From assembly GCF_014138625.1 (NCBI RefSeq), contig NZ_JACJHY010000013.1, positions 62,001 to 126,000 on the forward strand: DNA of 64,000 nucleotides, in the 5' to 3' direction. Positions 1-8,497 of this stretch are shown one piece after another (position 1 is the stretch's first letter; each line of letters opens with the position of its first letter). A program made the translations under genes and the position numbers. The notes under the pieces are model-generated. The model was not told the origin of the DNA and did no database searches. It saw only the letters and a program-made list of their open reading frames with translations. Origin of the DNA: Aminobacter ciceronei (GTDB lineage Bacteria > Pseudomonadota > Alphaproteobacteria > Rhizobiales > Rhizobiaceae).

Positions 1-17
1 GCCTTCGGCTGAACATC

Positions 18-43
18 GAAATCGGGCGCAAAAGCCCGATTTC
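18..43 (+). terminator. Perfect hairpin at window edge
   Basis: Ten-base arms GAAATCGGGC (18-27) and GCCCGATTTC (34-43) enclose the loop GCAAAA. No T-run follows, so this is either a weak terminator of a gene that lies left of the window or a processing hairpin. Nothing coding is seen between 1 and 321 apart from the S6 leader. Confidence 0.35.
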
Positions 44-140
44 TCAGGGAATCTCGGCCTTCCCCCTTGCCTTGTATCGCCTTAGCATATAGACGCCCGC
101 CATCTGCCGGTCCCAGCTGGGGGCTGAACGGAGGGCCGGA

Positions 141-179
141 GGCTTTCTTGAAAGCCGCCGTGTGAAGCGAAAACGCTTC
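141..179 (+). promoter_or_regulatory. Two hairpins in the rpsF leader
   Basis: Two compact stem-loops lie about 150-180 bases before the S6 start. GGCTTT/AAAGCC (141-146, 151-156) has loop CTTG. GAAGCG/CGCTTC (164-169, 174-179) has loop AAAA. An mRNA leader bound by the S6:S18 complex is known in other bacteria, so this could be an autoregulatory leader, but I could not identify the known bulged CCG motif with certainty. Confidence 0.3.
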
Positions 180-321
180 CGCCTCCCGTGTCTCCGCTCT
201 CGACCGTCTCGTCGTGCACCTTTCTTCTCCCGAGGTGGCCAATGGCCCTCGAAGGATCAGGGAAGTCGCAGAGGCTCTAGCCGCCGGGACCGGAAGATGG
301 AAACGAAGAAAGGCAAAAACT

Positions 322-807
322 ATGGCTCTTTATGAACATGTGTTTCTTGCCCGCCAGGACCTCTCGCAGCAGCAGGTCGATGCACTTGTCGAACACTACA
401 AGGGCATCATCACTGCAGCTGGCGGATCGGTTGGCCGGGTCGAGAACTGGGGACTGAAGTCCCTCACCTACCGCATCAACAAGAACCGCAAGGCGTATTA
501 CACGCTGATGGACATCACCGCGCCGTCGGCTGCCGTCAAGGAAGTCGAGCGTCAGCAGGGCCTGTCCGAAGACGTCCTGCGCTTCATGACCGTCAAGGTC
601 GAGGCGCATGAAGAAGGCGTCTCCGCCATGATGCAGAAGCGCGAAGAGCGCTCCGAGCGTGGCGAACGCGGTGGCTTCGGCGACCGTCCGCAGCGCAGCT
701 TCGGCGATCGCGGCGACCGTGGCCCGCGCAGCTTCGGCGACCGCGATGGCGGTGGTGATCGTGGCCCGCGCCGTCCGCGCGAAGGTGTTGAAGGGGGTGC
801 AGAATAA
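322..807 (+). CDS. rpsF: 30S ribosomal protein S6
   Basis: S6 binds S18 and 16S rRNA in the platform of the small subunit. The 161-residue protein begins [15 protein letters not shown] and carries the typical core, including [17 protein letters not shown] long Arg/Gly/Asp-rich tail (about residues 105-161, with repeats such as [14 protein letters not shown]) is common in alphaproteobacterial S6. The frame is open upstream to 214, but ATG 322 is chosen because AAGAAAGG precedes it and the S6 family starts here. It overlaps rpsR by one base (TAATG), implying coupled translation of the two partners. Confidence 0.97.
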   Translation: MALYEHVFLARQDLSQQQVDALVEHYKGIITAAGGSVGRVENWGLKSLTYRINKNRKAYYTLMDITAPSAAVKEVERQQGLSEDVLRFMTVKVEAHEEGVSAMMQKREERSERGERGGFGDRPQRSFGDRGDRGPRSFGDRDGGGDRGPRRPREGVEGGAE

Positions 808-1055
808 TGGTCGACATCAACCAGATCCCGACCCGTCGTCCTTTCCACCGTCGTCGCAAGACCTGCCCGTTCTCCGGCGCCAACGCTCCGAAGATCGACT
901 ACAAGGACGTGCGTCTGCTGCAGCGCTACATTTCCGAGCGCGGCAAGATCGTTCCTTCGCGCATCACCGCCGTCAGCCAGAAGAAGCAGCGTGAACTCGC
1001 CCAGGCGATCAAGCGCGCCCGCTTCCTCGGCCTGCTGCCCTACGTGGTGAAGTGA
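807..1055 (+). CDS. rpsR: 30S ribosomal protein S18
   Basis: This small basic 82-residue protein pairs with S6 in the 30S platform. The family core is seen in [19 protein letters not shown] and in [20 protein letters not shown], with the usual ending LGLLPYVVK. Its ATG shares its A with the rpsF stop codon, and no separate ribosome site is needed. rplI follows after 215 bases. Confidence 0.97.
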   Translation: MVDINQIPTRRPFHRRRKTCPFSGANAPKIDYKDVRLLQRYISERGKIVPSRITAVSQKKQRELAQAIKRARFLGLLPYVVK

Positions 1056-1062
1056 TATCGGT

Positions 1063-1093
1063 TCCGGCCCGGCGGCATTCGCCCCGGGCCGGA
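1063..1093 (+). promoter_or_regulatory. Strong hairpin between rpsR and rplI
   Basis: TCCGGCCCGG (1063-1072) pairs perfectly with CCGGGCCGGA (1084-1093) around an 11-base loop, eight bases after the rpsR stop. There is no T-run, so it is more likely an mRNA processing or stability element than a terminator. The remaining bases up to 1270 show no gene. Confidence 0.4.
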
Positions 1094-1270
1094 CCATTCC
1101 CTGCCGCGACGGGCGCGGTCGGGTGAACCTTCAAATCCCGGGTTGGATTTCTAAGGGAAATCCTAACTGCCGCGACAGGCAGGACAGCGAAACCGGCGGC
1201 AACGCCCTCATTGCTTCCTTGCCCGTTGAATTTTTCCGCTGCCTTTGCAGCCAACGAAAGGACAAGGACA

Positions 1271-1849
1271 ATGGACGTCATTCTCCTCGAACGCATTTCC
1301 CGCCTCGGCCAGATGGGCGACACCGTCAAGGTCAAGGACGGCTTTGCCCGTAACTTCCTGCTGCCCAAGGGCAAGGCGCTCCGTGCCAACGAAGCCAACA
1401 AGAAGAAGTTCGAAGGCCAGCGCGCCCAGCTCGAAGCCCGCAACCTCGAGCGCAAGTCGGAAGCCCAGCAGGTCGCCGACAAGCTCGACGGCAAGTCGTT
1501 CATCATCGTGCGTTCGGCTGGTGAAACCGGCCAGCTCTACGGTTCGGTCTCGACCCGCGACATCGCCGATCTGCTGATCGCCGAAGGCTTCACGGTTGCC
1601 CGCAACCAGGTCGAGCTCAACCAGCCGATCAAGACCATCGGCCTGACCAATGTCGCCATCGCGCTGCACGCCGAAGTCGAAGTCACCATCACGCTGAACA
1701 TCGCACGCACGGCCGATGAAGCCGAGCGTCAGGCGAAGGGCGAGACGCTGACCACCGCCGAAGCCATCTATGGCGACGACATCAACGAAAACGCCCGTCC
1801 GGACAGCTTCTTTGATCCGAACGAGGACGGCGAAGGCGACGAGGGCTGA
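1271..1849 (+). CDS. rplI: 50S ribosomal protein L9
   Basis: L9 is a two-domain protein that binds 23S rRNA near the L1 stalk. The 192-residue product opens with [24 protein letters not shown] and has the conserved [13 protein letters not shown] rRNA-binding segment, the long connecting helix and the C-terminal domain. A highly acidic tail (about residues 165-192, rich in D and E) extends the usual ~150 residues, as in other rhizobia. The start at 1271 is preceded by GAAAGGACAAGGAC; an in-frame start at 1211 would add non-family sequence. Confidence 0.96.
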   Translation: MDVILLERISRLGQMGDTVKVKDGFARNFLLPKGKALRANEANKKKFEGQRAQLEARNLERKSEAQQVADKLDGKSFIIVRSAGETGQLYGSVSTRDIADLLIAEGFTVARNQVELNQPIKTIGLTNVAIALHAEVEVTITLNIARTADEAERQAKGETLTTAEAIYGDDINENARPDSFFDPNEDGEGDEG

Positions 1850-1879
1850 TCCAGCCTTCTGTCCCGATCCAAGTTTACC

Positions 1880-1939
1880 GGCCGGTCTTCCGGCCAGTTT
1901 TCTGGACCAAGCCCGGATGGCGACATCCGGGCTTTTTTT
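1880..1939 (+). terminator. Tandem terminators of the S6-S18-L9 operon
   Basis: Two hairpins follow rplI. GGCCGG/CCGGCC (1880-1895) is followed by AGTTTT. AAGCCCGGATG/CATCCGGGCTT (from 1909) is followed by seven T residues. The second is a textbook intrinsic terminator and closes the ribosomal operon. Confidence 0.85.
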
Positions 1940-2017
1940 GTGCCAGGCGTGGAACTTGGCAGCGTCGCTCCTATTTTGAGGAAAGGACTACACGACTGAC
2001 CTTTTCGCGAGCACGCC

Positions 2018-3385
2018 ATGAATATGCTGTTGCAACGCATCGTCGGGAAGCTTGTGCGTACCGGCAATCTGACAGTCACCGGCCCCAACGGACGATCGCA
2101 CCGTTTCGGCGATGATACGGGCGACCCTGTCCACCTCCTGATCAAGACGCGGCGTGCCGAAAACGCCATCACGCTCGACCCGATGCTGGCTTTGCCCGAG
2201 GCCTATATGGACGGCGATGTCGACATCGTCGGCGGCGACGTGCTCGGGCTGATGCGGGTGGTGTTCCAGAACCTCGGCAATGGCAGCATCGACACCGCCT
2301 GGACCAAGGCGCTGGACAATCTCCGGCTCGCCTTCCGCCGCTTCCAGCAGGTCAACACCACAGCCCGCGCCAAGCGCAACGTCCAGCGCCACTACGACCT
2401 GTCGGGCGATCTCTACCGGCTCTTCCTCGACACCGACATGCAATATTCCTGCGCCTATTTCGCCGATCCCGACATGACGCTGGAAGAAGCCCAGATCGCC
2501 AAGAAGGCGCATATCGCAGCCAAGATGCGGCTGAGGCCGGGCCAGTCCGTGCTCGACATCGGTTCCGGCTGGGGCGGGCTCGGGCTCTACCTCGCCCGCA
2601 CCTTCGAGGCCCAGGTGCTCGGCGTGACCTTGTCGACCGAGCAGCATGCGGTTGCCACCGAGCGCGCCCAGGCCGAGGGGCTGGAAAACCGGGTCCATTT
2701 CGAAATCAGGGACTACCGCGACCTCGTCGAGCGTTTCGACCGCATCGTCTCGGTCGGCATGTTCGAGCATGTCGGCGTCAACCACTACCGCACCTTCTTC
2801 GACAATGTCGCCAAGCGGCTGAAACCCGACGGCGTGATGGTGCTGCATTCGATCGGCCGCGCCGGCCCGCCGGCCTCGACAAGCGCCTTCATCCGCAAGC
2901 ACATCTTCCCCGGCGGCTACATTCCGGCGCTGTCGGAAGTGCTGCCGGCAATCGAAAAGGCCGGCCTGATGGTCACCGACGTCGAGATTCTCAGGCTGCA
3001 TTATGCCGAGACGCTGCGGCACTGGAGCCTGCGTTTCCAGGCCAACCGAGACAAGGCCAAGGCGATCTATGACGAGCGCTTCTGCCGGATGTGGGAGTTC
3101 TATCTCGCGGCGTCCGAGGCTGCCTTCCGCTGGCAGGACCTGATGGTGTTCCAGATCCAGCTCAGCCACCGCAACGACACGCTGCCGCTGACCCGCGACT
3201 ATATCGGCAAATGCGAAAAGGCGCTGGCCATGCACGAGATGGGGCACCGGCAGGCGAAGCTCGCCGCCGAGGACAAACCTGCCGCCCAGCCTGCAGCCAA
3301 GGCTCAACCTGCCGCCAAGGCCGGAGCCGCTCAGGCTGAAGCTGGAAAGATCGGCCGCCGCAGGAAGGTTGCCGACAAGGAATAG
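2018..3385 (+). CDS. Cyclopropane-fatty-acyl-phospholipid synthase family methyltransferase
   Basis: This is a 455-residue SAM-dependent methyltransferase of the CFA/mycolic-acid cyclopropane synthase family, which transfers a methylene group to membrane lipid acyl chains or makes related changes. Residues 178-187 (VLDIGSGWGG) are the SAM-binding loop. The substrate-domain features YDLSGDLYRLFLD and MQYSCAYF precede it, and the MFEHVG motif follows. The last ~38 residues form a low-complexity Ala/Lys/Pro tail ending in basic RRRKVADKE, unusual for the family. GAGGAAAGG lies upstream of the start. The gene is bounded by terminators on both sides, so it is probably a single-gene unit. The exact substrate is unknown. 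Confidence 0.88.
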   Translation: MNMLLQRIVGKLVRTGNLTVTGPNGRSHRFGDDTGDPVHLLIKTRRAENAITLDPMLALPEAYMDGDVDIVGGDVLGLMRVVFQNLGNGSIDTAWTKALDNLRLAFRRFQQVNTTARAKRNVQRHYDLSGDLYRLFLDTDMQYSCAYFADPDMTLEEAQIAKKAHIAAKMRLRPGQSVLDIGSGWGGLGLYLARTFEAQVLGVTLSTEQHAVATERAQAEGLENRVHFEIRDYRDLVERFDRIVSVGMFEHVGVNHYRTFFDNVAKRLKPDGVMVLHSIGRAGPPASTSAFIRKHIFPGGYIPALSEVLPAIEKAGLMVTDVEILRLHYAETLRHWSLRFQANRDKAKAIYDERFCRMWEFYLAASEAAFRWQDLMVFQIQLSHRNDTLPLTRDYIGKCEKALAMHEMGHRQAKLAAEDKPAAQPAAKAQPAAKAGAAQAEAGKIGRRRKVADKE

Positions 3386-3432
3386 CATGGCAACCACGCC
3401 TGGCCCTTGCGCCTCATGCGTCTGCCATAGGA

Positions 3433-3466
3433 AAAAGCCCGTCTCGCCATGAGCCGGGCTTTTTTT
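3433..3466 (+). terminator. Intrinsic terminator after the CFA-like gene
   Basis: AAAGCCCG and CGGGCTTT form a stem around a 12-base loop, and a run of seven T residues follows directly. It ends 22 bases before the ynfA start. Confidence 0.8.
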
Positions 3467-3487
3467 CATGACCCCAGGGTTTCCTCG

Positions 3488-3811
3488 ATGACCTATGCCA
3501 TCTACGTCCTGGCAGCCCTTGCCGAGATCGCCGGCTGCTTTTCCTTCTGGGCCTGGTGGCGGCTCGACAAGTCGGCGCTGTGGCTGATCCCCGGCGTCGC
3601 CGCGCTCATCGCCTTCGGCTGGCTGCTGGCCCTGGTCGATGCCGACGCCGCCGGCCGCACTTACGCCGCTTATGGCGGCATCTACATCGCAGCATCGCTG
3701 GCCTGGCTTTGGCTCGCCGAAGGCATCCGCCCCGACCGCTGGGACATGATCGGCGCCGCGATCTGCATCCTCGGCGCCTCGGTCATCCTGCTTGCGCCGC
3801 GCGGCGCCTAG
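3488..3811 (+). CDS. YnfA/UPF0060 family membrane protein
   Basis: This 107-residue protein is almost entirely four hydrophobic helices, matching the UPF0060 (YnfA) family, whose members resemble small multidrug resistance proteins. Family marks are [15 protein letters not shown] near the N-terminus, [16 protein letters not shown] in the third helix and [15 protein letters not shown] in the fourth. ATG 3488 fits the family length; an in-frame start at 3449 would lie inside the preceding terminator. Transport activity is inferred only. The gene converges on the autotransporter, 31 bases away. Confidence 0.88.
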   Translation: MTYAIYVLAALAEIAGCFSFWAWWRLDKSALWLIPGVAALIAFGWLLALVDADAAGRTYAAYGGIYIAASLAWLWLAEGIRPDRWDMIGAAICILGASVILLAPRGA

Positions 3812-3842
3812 CTGACCTCCGGCCAAACCGCGCGCGGCCTCG

Positions 3843-6179
3843 TCACCATTTGACCTGCAGGCCGATATTGCCTTCGAAGCTGCGGCTGCGCTCGCCGCCC
3901 AGATTGAAGCTGTAATCGGCGACCGCAAAGGCGCTCACCTTGTCGGTGAAGGCATGGCTGATGCCGGCGCCGAGCTCGAGCCGGGTGCCGCCGGTTTCAA
4001 CCCGGATCGCGTCGCTGTCGAAATAGGTGACATCCTCGCCGTCGAAGCCGTGCCAGAGATTGGCCTTGAGATAGGGCTTGAGCTGGCCCGAGGCGGTGTC
4101 GAACGTGCCCTCGAGGCGCGCGCCGATGCGGCCGGTGACGCCGCGCCCCTCGTCGAAGCGCACGCCCGACAAGGTGTCGTCGGCGTCTTCAAGGGACACA
4201 TCCTGCCAGATGATCTGGGCCTGCGGCTCGAGCATCCAGCTTGCGGTCAAAGCGATCGGCGCCCCCGCCTCCAGCGAGGCGGTCACCACGCGGCCGTCGG
4301 CATCGATGGCGATGGCGCGGTCGGAGCCTGCATCGCCGCCGAGCCAGCTTCCCATCAGCACGGCATCGACATACCAGCCGCCCGCACCGACATGGGTAAA
4401 GTAGCCGCCGACGCTGTAGGCATCGAGGTCGAGCTTGCCGGCGGCCAGATCGGCCTGGCCCTGCACCGCACCGCGGATATCGGCGTTGAGGCTGGCATAA
4501 CCGAGGAACAGGCCGGCGGCGTGACGCGCGCCCGCTTCGGTCTCGCCGCGCCAGAGATCGAGGCCGGCCTGGATGCCCAGCGTCGTGCTGTCGGCCGACG
4601 GCGACACCGTGCCGGCCCAGTCCTGGCTGGAGCTTGAGCCGAACACCCGTCCCCATCCGACCGAAAGATCATCGCCGCCGGCAAGGAAACCCTGCTCGCC
4701 GCGGCGCTCGTGGAAGGTGCCGAGCGTCGCCAGCGCGACGTCGCGGGCCATTGGCGGCATCACGGAATAATCAGCCGTCTCGGGCCGGATCAGCGGGATG
4801 CCGGGCTCGCTCGGGTCAACCGGGTTGACCAGTTCGGAGCGCAGATACCAGTTCTCGCCCAGCCCCGCGGCATCGCCCCGGAACAGCAGATATTCGTAGG
4901 CGCCATAAGCCACCGGGCTCGCCAGCGTGAAGGCGCCGGCATCGGTGGTGCCGCCCGAGGTCGTTTCGACGACCAGGATGCCGTCGGCATCGGTCTGCTC
5001 GCCGGTGCCGCCGAGATTGACGATGATGATGCCGGTCGAGCCGCTGGCGTTGCCGCCCTCGATCACCAGCCGGTCGGACGGCGCGCCGTCACCTGAAACA
5101 ACGGTGTCGAGCCTGATGTAACCGCCGGCGCCGATGTAGTTGCCGACGACGGTGAAGCTGTCTGTGGCACTTGCCGCACCATTGGTCAGGTCGACGGTGC
5201 CGGCATTGGTCAGCATCACCGCATTGCCTCCGGTGAAGGCGCGAACGGCGGCATTGACGCCGGCCCCGGCGCGCAGCGTGCTCGACGCGTCGATGCTCAG
5301 GCTGCCGGTGTTGGACAGGCCATCGCCCAGCACCAGATCGCCGTCGAGCGTGAATTGGGAGCCCTGCGTCAGATTGACGGTCTCCCAGTTGACGTAGCGG
5401 GCGACCGAGGTCGAACCGGTGCCCTCGAAGGTCAGCGTGTCGATACTGGCGCTGGAGCCACCGTCGATGAGCTGGCCGGCGGCAAAACTGGCCTCCGTCA
5501 GGCCGCGCAGCAAGGCCGTGTCCTGCCCGGTGCCCATCGTGACATTGCCGCCGATGCTGCCGCCGCCGAGCCAGCGGAAAATGTTGTTGCCGTTGCCGAG
5601 ATTGATGAACGTGCCGACAGCGGCGGTTCCGGAGATCTCAAGCAGGTCGTTGCCTTGCACCGCGACAATCGAGGTGTCGACGCTGCCGCCCGACATCCGC
5701 ATCTCGTTGTTGGCCTGCTCGAGATTGACGTTGCCGATGCGCCCGCCGGTCATGGTCACGAAGTCGCCGGCGAAGAATTCACCGATGATGTGGCCGCCGC
5801 TGATCGTCGCCGTATCGAGGGCACTGCCCTGGTTGAGCGATCCGACCACGCCGCCTGACATGACGAAGTCGTCGATACCGCCGCTCTGGTTGACCGCGCC
5901 ATTGATCACCCCTGAATGGATGGTGACGACATCGCGGAAATTGCCGAAGACGACGTCGCCGTTGATCGTGCCGGTGCCGCCAGCAGGCATCGTCAGCGCA
6001 TTGGTGCCGTCCGTGTCAGTCAGCCCGGCGCTGGCGCCGCTGTCGCAGACATAGACGCTGTTGCCGGCCGTCGGCGTCAGGTCGCAGGCGGCGAAACCGG
6101 CCTCGGTCGAGGCCAACACAACCATGGCGGTGGAAGCCAGCCAGACCAGTCGGGCCGGTGCCGAGCGAAGAACGTGCAT
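3843..6179 (-). CDS. Autotransporter outer-membrane beta-barrel protein
   Basis: This 778-residue type V secretion protein has a signal peptide of about 30 residues (ending TEAGFA), a passenger of short repetitive beta strands (for example VTMTGGRIGNVNL, MSGGVVGSLN) typical of a right-handed beta helix, and a C-terminal barrel from about residue 500. The last residues, GLQVKW, end in an aromatic residue as required for outer-membrane insertion. AGGAGG sits five bases before the ATG. Passenger function cannot be told; no protease or lipase motif is seen. It stands alone, divergent from dnaB. Confidence 0.88.
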   Translation of the reverse strand: MHVLRSAPARLVWLASTAMVVLASTEAGFAACDLTPTAGNSVYVCDSGASAGLTDTDGTNALTMPAGGTGTINGDVVFGNFRDVVTIHSGVINGAVNQSGGIDDFVMSGGVVGSLNQGSALDTATISGGHIIGEFFAGDFVTMTGGRIGNVNLEQANNEMRMSGGSVDTSIVAVQGNDLLEISGTAAVGTFINLGNGNNIFRWLGGGSIGGNVTMGTGQDTALLRGLTEASFAAGQLIDGGSSASIDTLTFEGTGSTSVARYVNWETVNLTQGSQFTLDGDLVLGDGLSNTGSLSIDASSTLRAGAGVNAAVRAFTGGNAVMLTNAGTVDLTNGAASATDSFTVVGNYIGAGGYIRLDTVVSGDGAPSDRLVIEGGNASGSTGIIIVNLGGTGEQTDADGILVVETTSGGTTDAGAFTLASPVAYGAYEYLLFRGDAAGLGENWYLRSELVNPVDPSEPGIPLIRPETADYSVMPPMARDVALATLGTFHERRGEQGFLAGGDDLSVGWGRVFGSSSSQDWAGTVSPSADSTTLGIQAGLDLWRGETEAGARHAAGLFLGYASLNADIRGAVQGQADLAAGKLDLDAYSVGGYFTHVGAGGWYVDAVLMGSWLGGDAGSDRAIAIDADGRVVTASLEAGAPIALTASWMLEPQAQIIWQDVSLEDADDTLSGVRFDEGRGVTGRIGARLEGTFDTASGQLKPYLKANLWHGFDGEDVTYFDSDAIRVETGGTRLELGAGISHAFTDKVSAFAVADYSFNLGGERSRSFEGNIGLQVKW

Positions 6180-6756
6180 GTTGCCTCCTCAAGCAGACGA
6201 GGCCCGCGCCGCAGCAGCGCAGAATTGGCCCCTGACAGCCCTCGGACATATGCTTCGCCATGTGCCGCATCGCGATGAACAAGCCCTCGGGATGGCAAGG
6301 ATCAGCGAATGTCTGAATAAAATCAACAGCCGATGTATACGAACGACCCTGGAATTATGCTGAGCAGCTTCTTGGTAAACAAAACTGCTTGAGGAATATT
6401 CCTGTTTTGTTCCTTCCGATTTCCGGCTACGATTGCGCCGATTCGCGGACCGGTTTCCGCTGCCGGCGGCTGTGCCGTGGGGAGTCTGACTCGCAGGAGG
6501 CATCTTTCCCGTGGTTCAATGCCGTGCCGCGTGCAGTTCGGCCCTAAGGATTCGATGGTTTTGGAGAAATACGCGAGCCGGGATTCGGCAACAGTCAAAT
6601 TGATTCCGGCGGTAGGATTCATGTCCTGTGGATGGTTTCGCCCGACCTGTGAATTCTTGGGCAAACTGGCCTTGAAACCCAGCTAAAGCAGATTGAGCCA
6701 GCACTTCGATATCGGACTCTGCTACGGGAGTATCTGGTTCAGCGACGGGGACGACA
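6180..6756. other. Divergent intergenic region with inverted repeats
   Basis: This 577-base gap separates the autotransporter and dnaB starts and is locally AT-rich (6290-6420). It holds AACAAAAC (6378-6385) facing GTTTTGTT (6404-6411), and inside that a perfect 12-base palindrome AGGAATATTCCT (6392-6403). These are candidate regulator sites. No small gene is convincing here. Confidence 0.4.
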
Positions 6757-8256
6757 TTGGCAGAGGCAGCACGCAAATTCGAAGTGGCGGAGGCGACCCC
6801 GCTCTATCGGGAAGCCCCCAACAACATCGAGGCTGAACAGGCCCTGCTCGGCGCGATACTGGTCAACAACGACGCCTTCTACCGCGTCTCCGACTTCCTC
6901 AAGGCGACCCATTTCTACGAGCCGCTGCACCGCAAGATCTTCGAGGTGTCCGCCGAGCTCATCCGCATGGGCAAGATGGCGAACCCGGTGACGCTGAAGA
7001 CCTTCCTGCCGGCCGACGAGAAGGTCGGCGACATGACGGTCATGCAGTATCTCGTCGCCCTTGCCGCCAACGCGGTGACCGTCATCAACGCCTCCGACTA
7101 TGGCCGCGCCGTCTATGACCTGGCCACCCGCCGGGCGCTGATCACCGTCGGCGAGGACATGGTCAACATCGCCTATGACGCGCCTGTCGACATGTCGCCG
7201 GCCGAGCAGATCGAGGACGCCGAACGGCGCCTGTTCGAGCTCGCCGAAACCGGCCGCTATGACGGCGGCTTCGAAAGCTTCTCCGATGCGGTCAAGACGG
7301 CCATCGACATGGCCAGCGCCGCCTATATGCGCGACGGCCATCTTTCCGGCGTCGCCTCGGGCCTGCACGACCTCGACGCCCGCATGGGCGGCCTGCAGTC
7401 CTCCGACTTGATCGTGCTCGCCGGCCGCCCGGGCATGGGCAAGACCTCGCTGGTCACCAACATCGCCTTCAACGTCGCCCATGCCTATGTGCCGGCACAG
7501 CAGGCGGACGGTTCGTTCAAGGCCGAAAACGGCGGCGTGGTCGGCTTCTTCTCGCTCGAAATGTCGTCCGAGCAGCTCGCCACCCGTATTATTTCAGAGC
7601 AGGCCGAGGTGCCCTCCTCCAAGATCCGCCGCGGCGATCTCACCGAGGCCGACTTCGAAAAGCTGGTCAGCTGCACCCAGACGCTACAGAAGATCCCGCT
7701 GTTCATCGACTCGACCGGCGGTATCTCCATCGCCCAGCTCGCGGCACGCGCCCGCCGCCTCAAGCGCCAGCGCGGCCTCGACCTGATCATCATCGACTAT
7801 ATCCAGCTGATGCAGGGCTCGTCGGCCAAGGCGTCGCAGAACCGCGTCCAGGAAATCACCGAGATCACCACCGGCCTCAAGGCGCTGGCCAAGGAGCTCA
7901 ACGTTCCGATCATCGCGCTGTCGCAGCTGTCGCGTCAGGTCGAAAGCCGCGACGACAAGCGCCCACAGCTCTCCGACCTGCGTGAATCGGGCTCGATCGA
8001 GCAGGACGCCGACGTTGTGATTTTCGTCTATCGCGAGGAATATTACCTCAAGAACAAGGAGCCGAAGCCCGGCACCGACGAATACCTGCAGTGGGAAGCC
8101 AACATGAACGACGTGCGCGGCAAGGCCGAAGTCATCGTCGCCAAGCAGCGTCACGGCCCCACCGGCACCGTCAGCCTCGGCTTCCAGGGCGAATTCACCC
8201 GCTTCTTCGACCTCGCGCCCGAGCATCATCTGCCGGACAGGTTCGGGGAAGAGTAG
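6757..8256 (+). CDS. dnaB: Replicative DNA helicase DnaB
   Basis: DnaB is the hexameric 5'-3' helicase of the replication fork. The 499-residue protein has the N-terminal primase-interacting domain (about 20-125) and a RecA-like motor with Walker A GRPGMGKTS (residues 223-231), Walker B LIIIDYIQLM and the DLRESGSIEQDAD segment. It starts with TTG at 6757, preceded by GACGGGGA; there is no in-frame ATG nearby. No intein is present. It heads a forward gene run with radA, cvpA and purF. Confidence 0.97.
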   Translation: MAEAARKFEVAEATPLYREAPNNIEAEQALLGAILVNNDAFYRVSDFLKATHFYEPLHRKIFEVSAELIRMGKMANPVTLKTFLPADEKVGDMTVMQYLVALAANAVTVINASDYGRAVYDLATRRALITVGEDMVNIAYDAPVDMSPAEQIEDAERRLFELAETGRYDGGFESFSDAVKTAIDMASAAYMRDGHLSGVASGLHDLDARMGGLQSSDLIVLAGRPGMGKTSLVTNIAFNVAHAYVPAQQADGSFKAENGGVVGFFSLEMSSEQLATRIISEQAEVPSSKIRRGDLTEADFEKLVSCTQTLQKIPLFIDSTGGISIAQLAARARRLKRQRGLDLIIIDYIQLMQGSSAKASQNRVQEITEITTGLKALAKELNVPIIALSQLSRQVESRDDKRPQLSDLRESGSIEQDADVVIFVYREEYYLKNKEPKPGTDEYLQWEANMNDVRGKAEVIVAKQRHGPTGTVSLGFQGEFTRFFDLAPEHHLPDRFGEE

Positions 8257-8295
8257 CGCATGGAGCTTCTCTCTGGTGATGGCGGCGGGGCAGCG

Positions 8296-8451
8296 CCCCC
8301 CTCTGTCCTGCCGGACATCTCCCCCACAAGGGGGGAGATTGGCTGGCCGCTCGCCTCTCGCCAATTTGGAGCGCCGCAGATTGAGGCACCGTCGCGCCTG
8401 ACGGCTGATCTCCCCCCCTGTGGGGGAGATGTCCGGCAGGACAGAGGGGGG
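8296..8451. repeat. Rhizobial-type palindromic intergenic element, copy 1
   Basis: A 156-base element begins CCCCCCTCTGTCCTGCCGG and ends with the mirror image CCGGCAGGACAGAGGGGGG. Each arm contains a nested hairpin (CTCCCCC...GGGGGAG). It lies wholly between dnaB and radA. Copies 2 and 3 are at 30658-30805 and 34054-34207. The arms are conserved but this copy has a different centre, recalling the RIME mosaic elements of rhizobia. Confidence 0.85.
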
Positions 8452-8497
8452 CAACATAGAACTCTGCCTTTCCATTTTTCCGAAAGGCATCCCCTCC

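Noticed and set aside
1988-3928. 646-codon reverse open frame over the methyltransferase and YnfA genes
   Set aside because: Low-complexity translation, no ribosome site, covers well-supported forward genes; it is a GC-bias shadow.
6477-6686. 69-codon forward frame upstream of dnaB
   Set aside because: No ribosome site or recognisable protein; probably chance.
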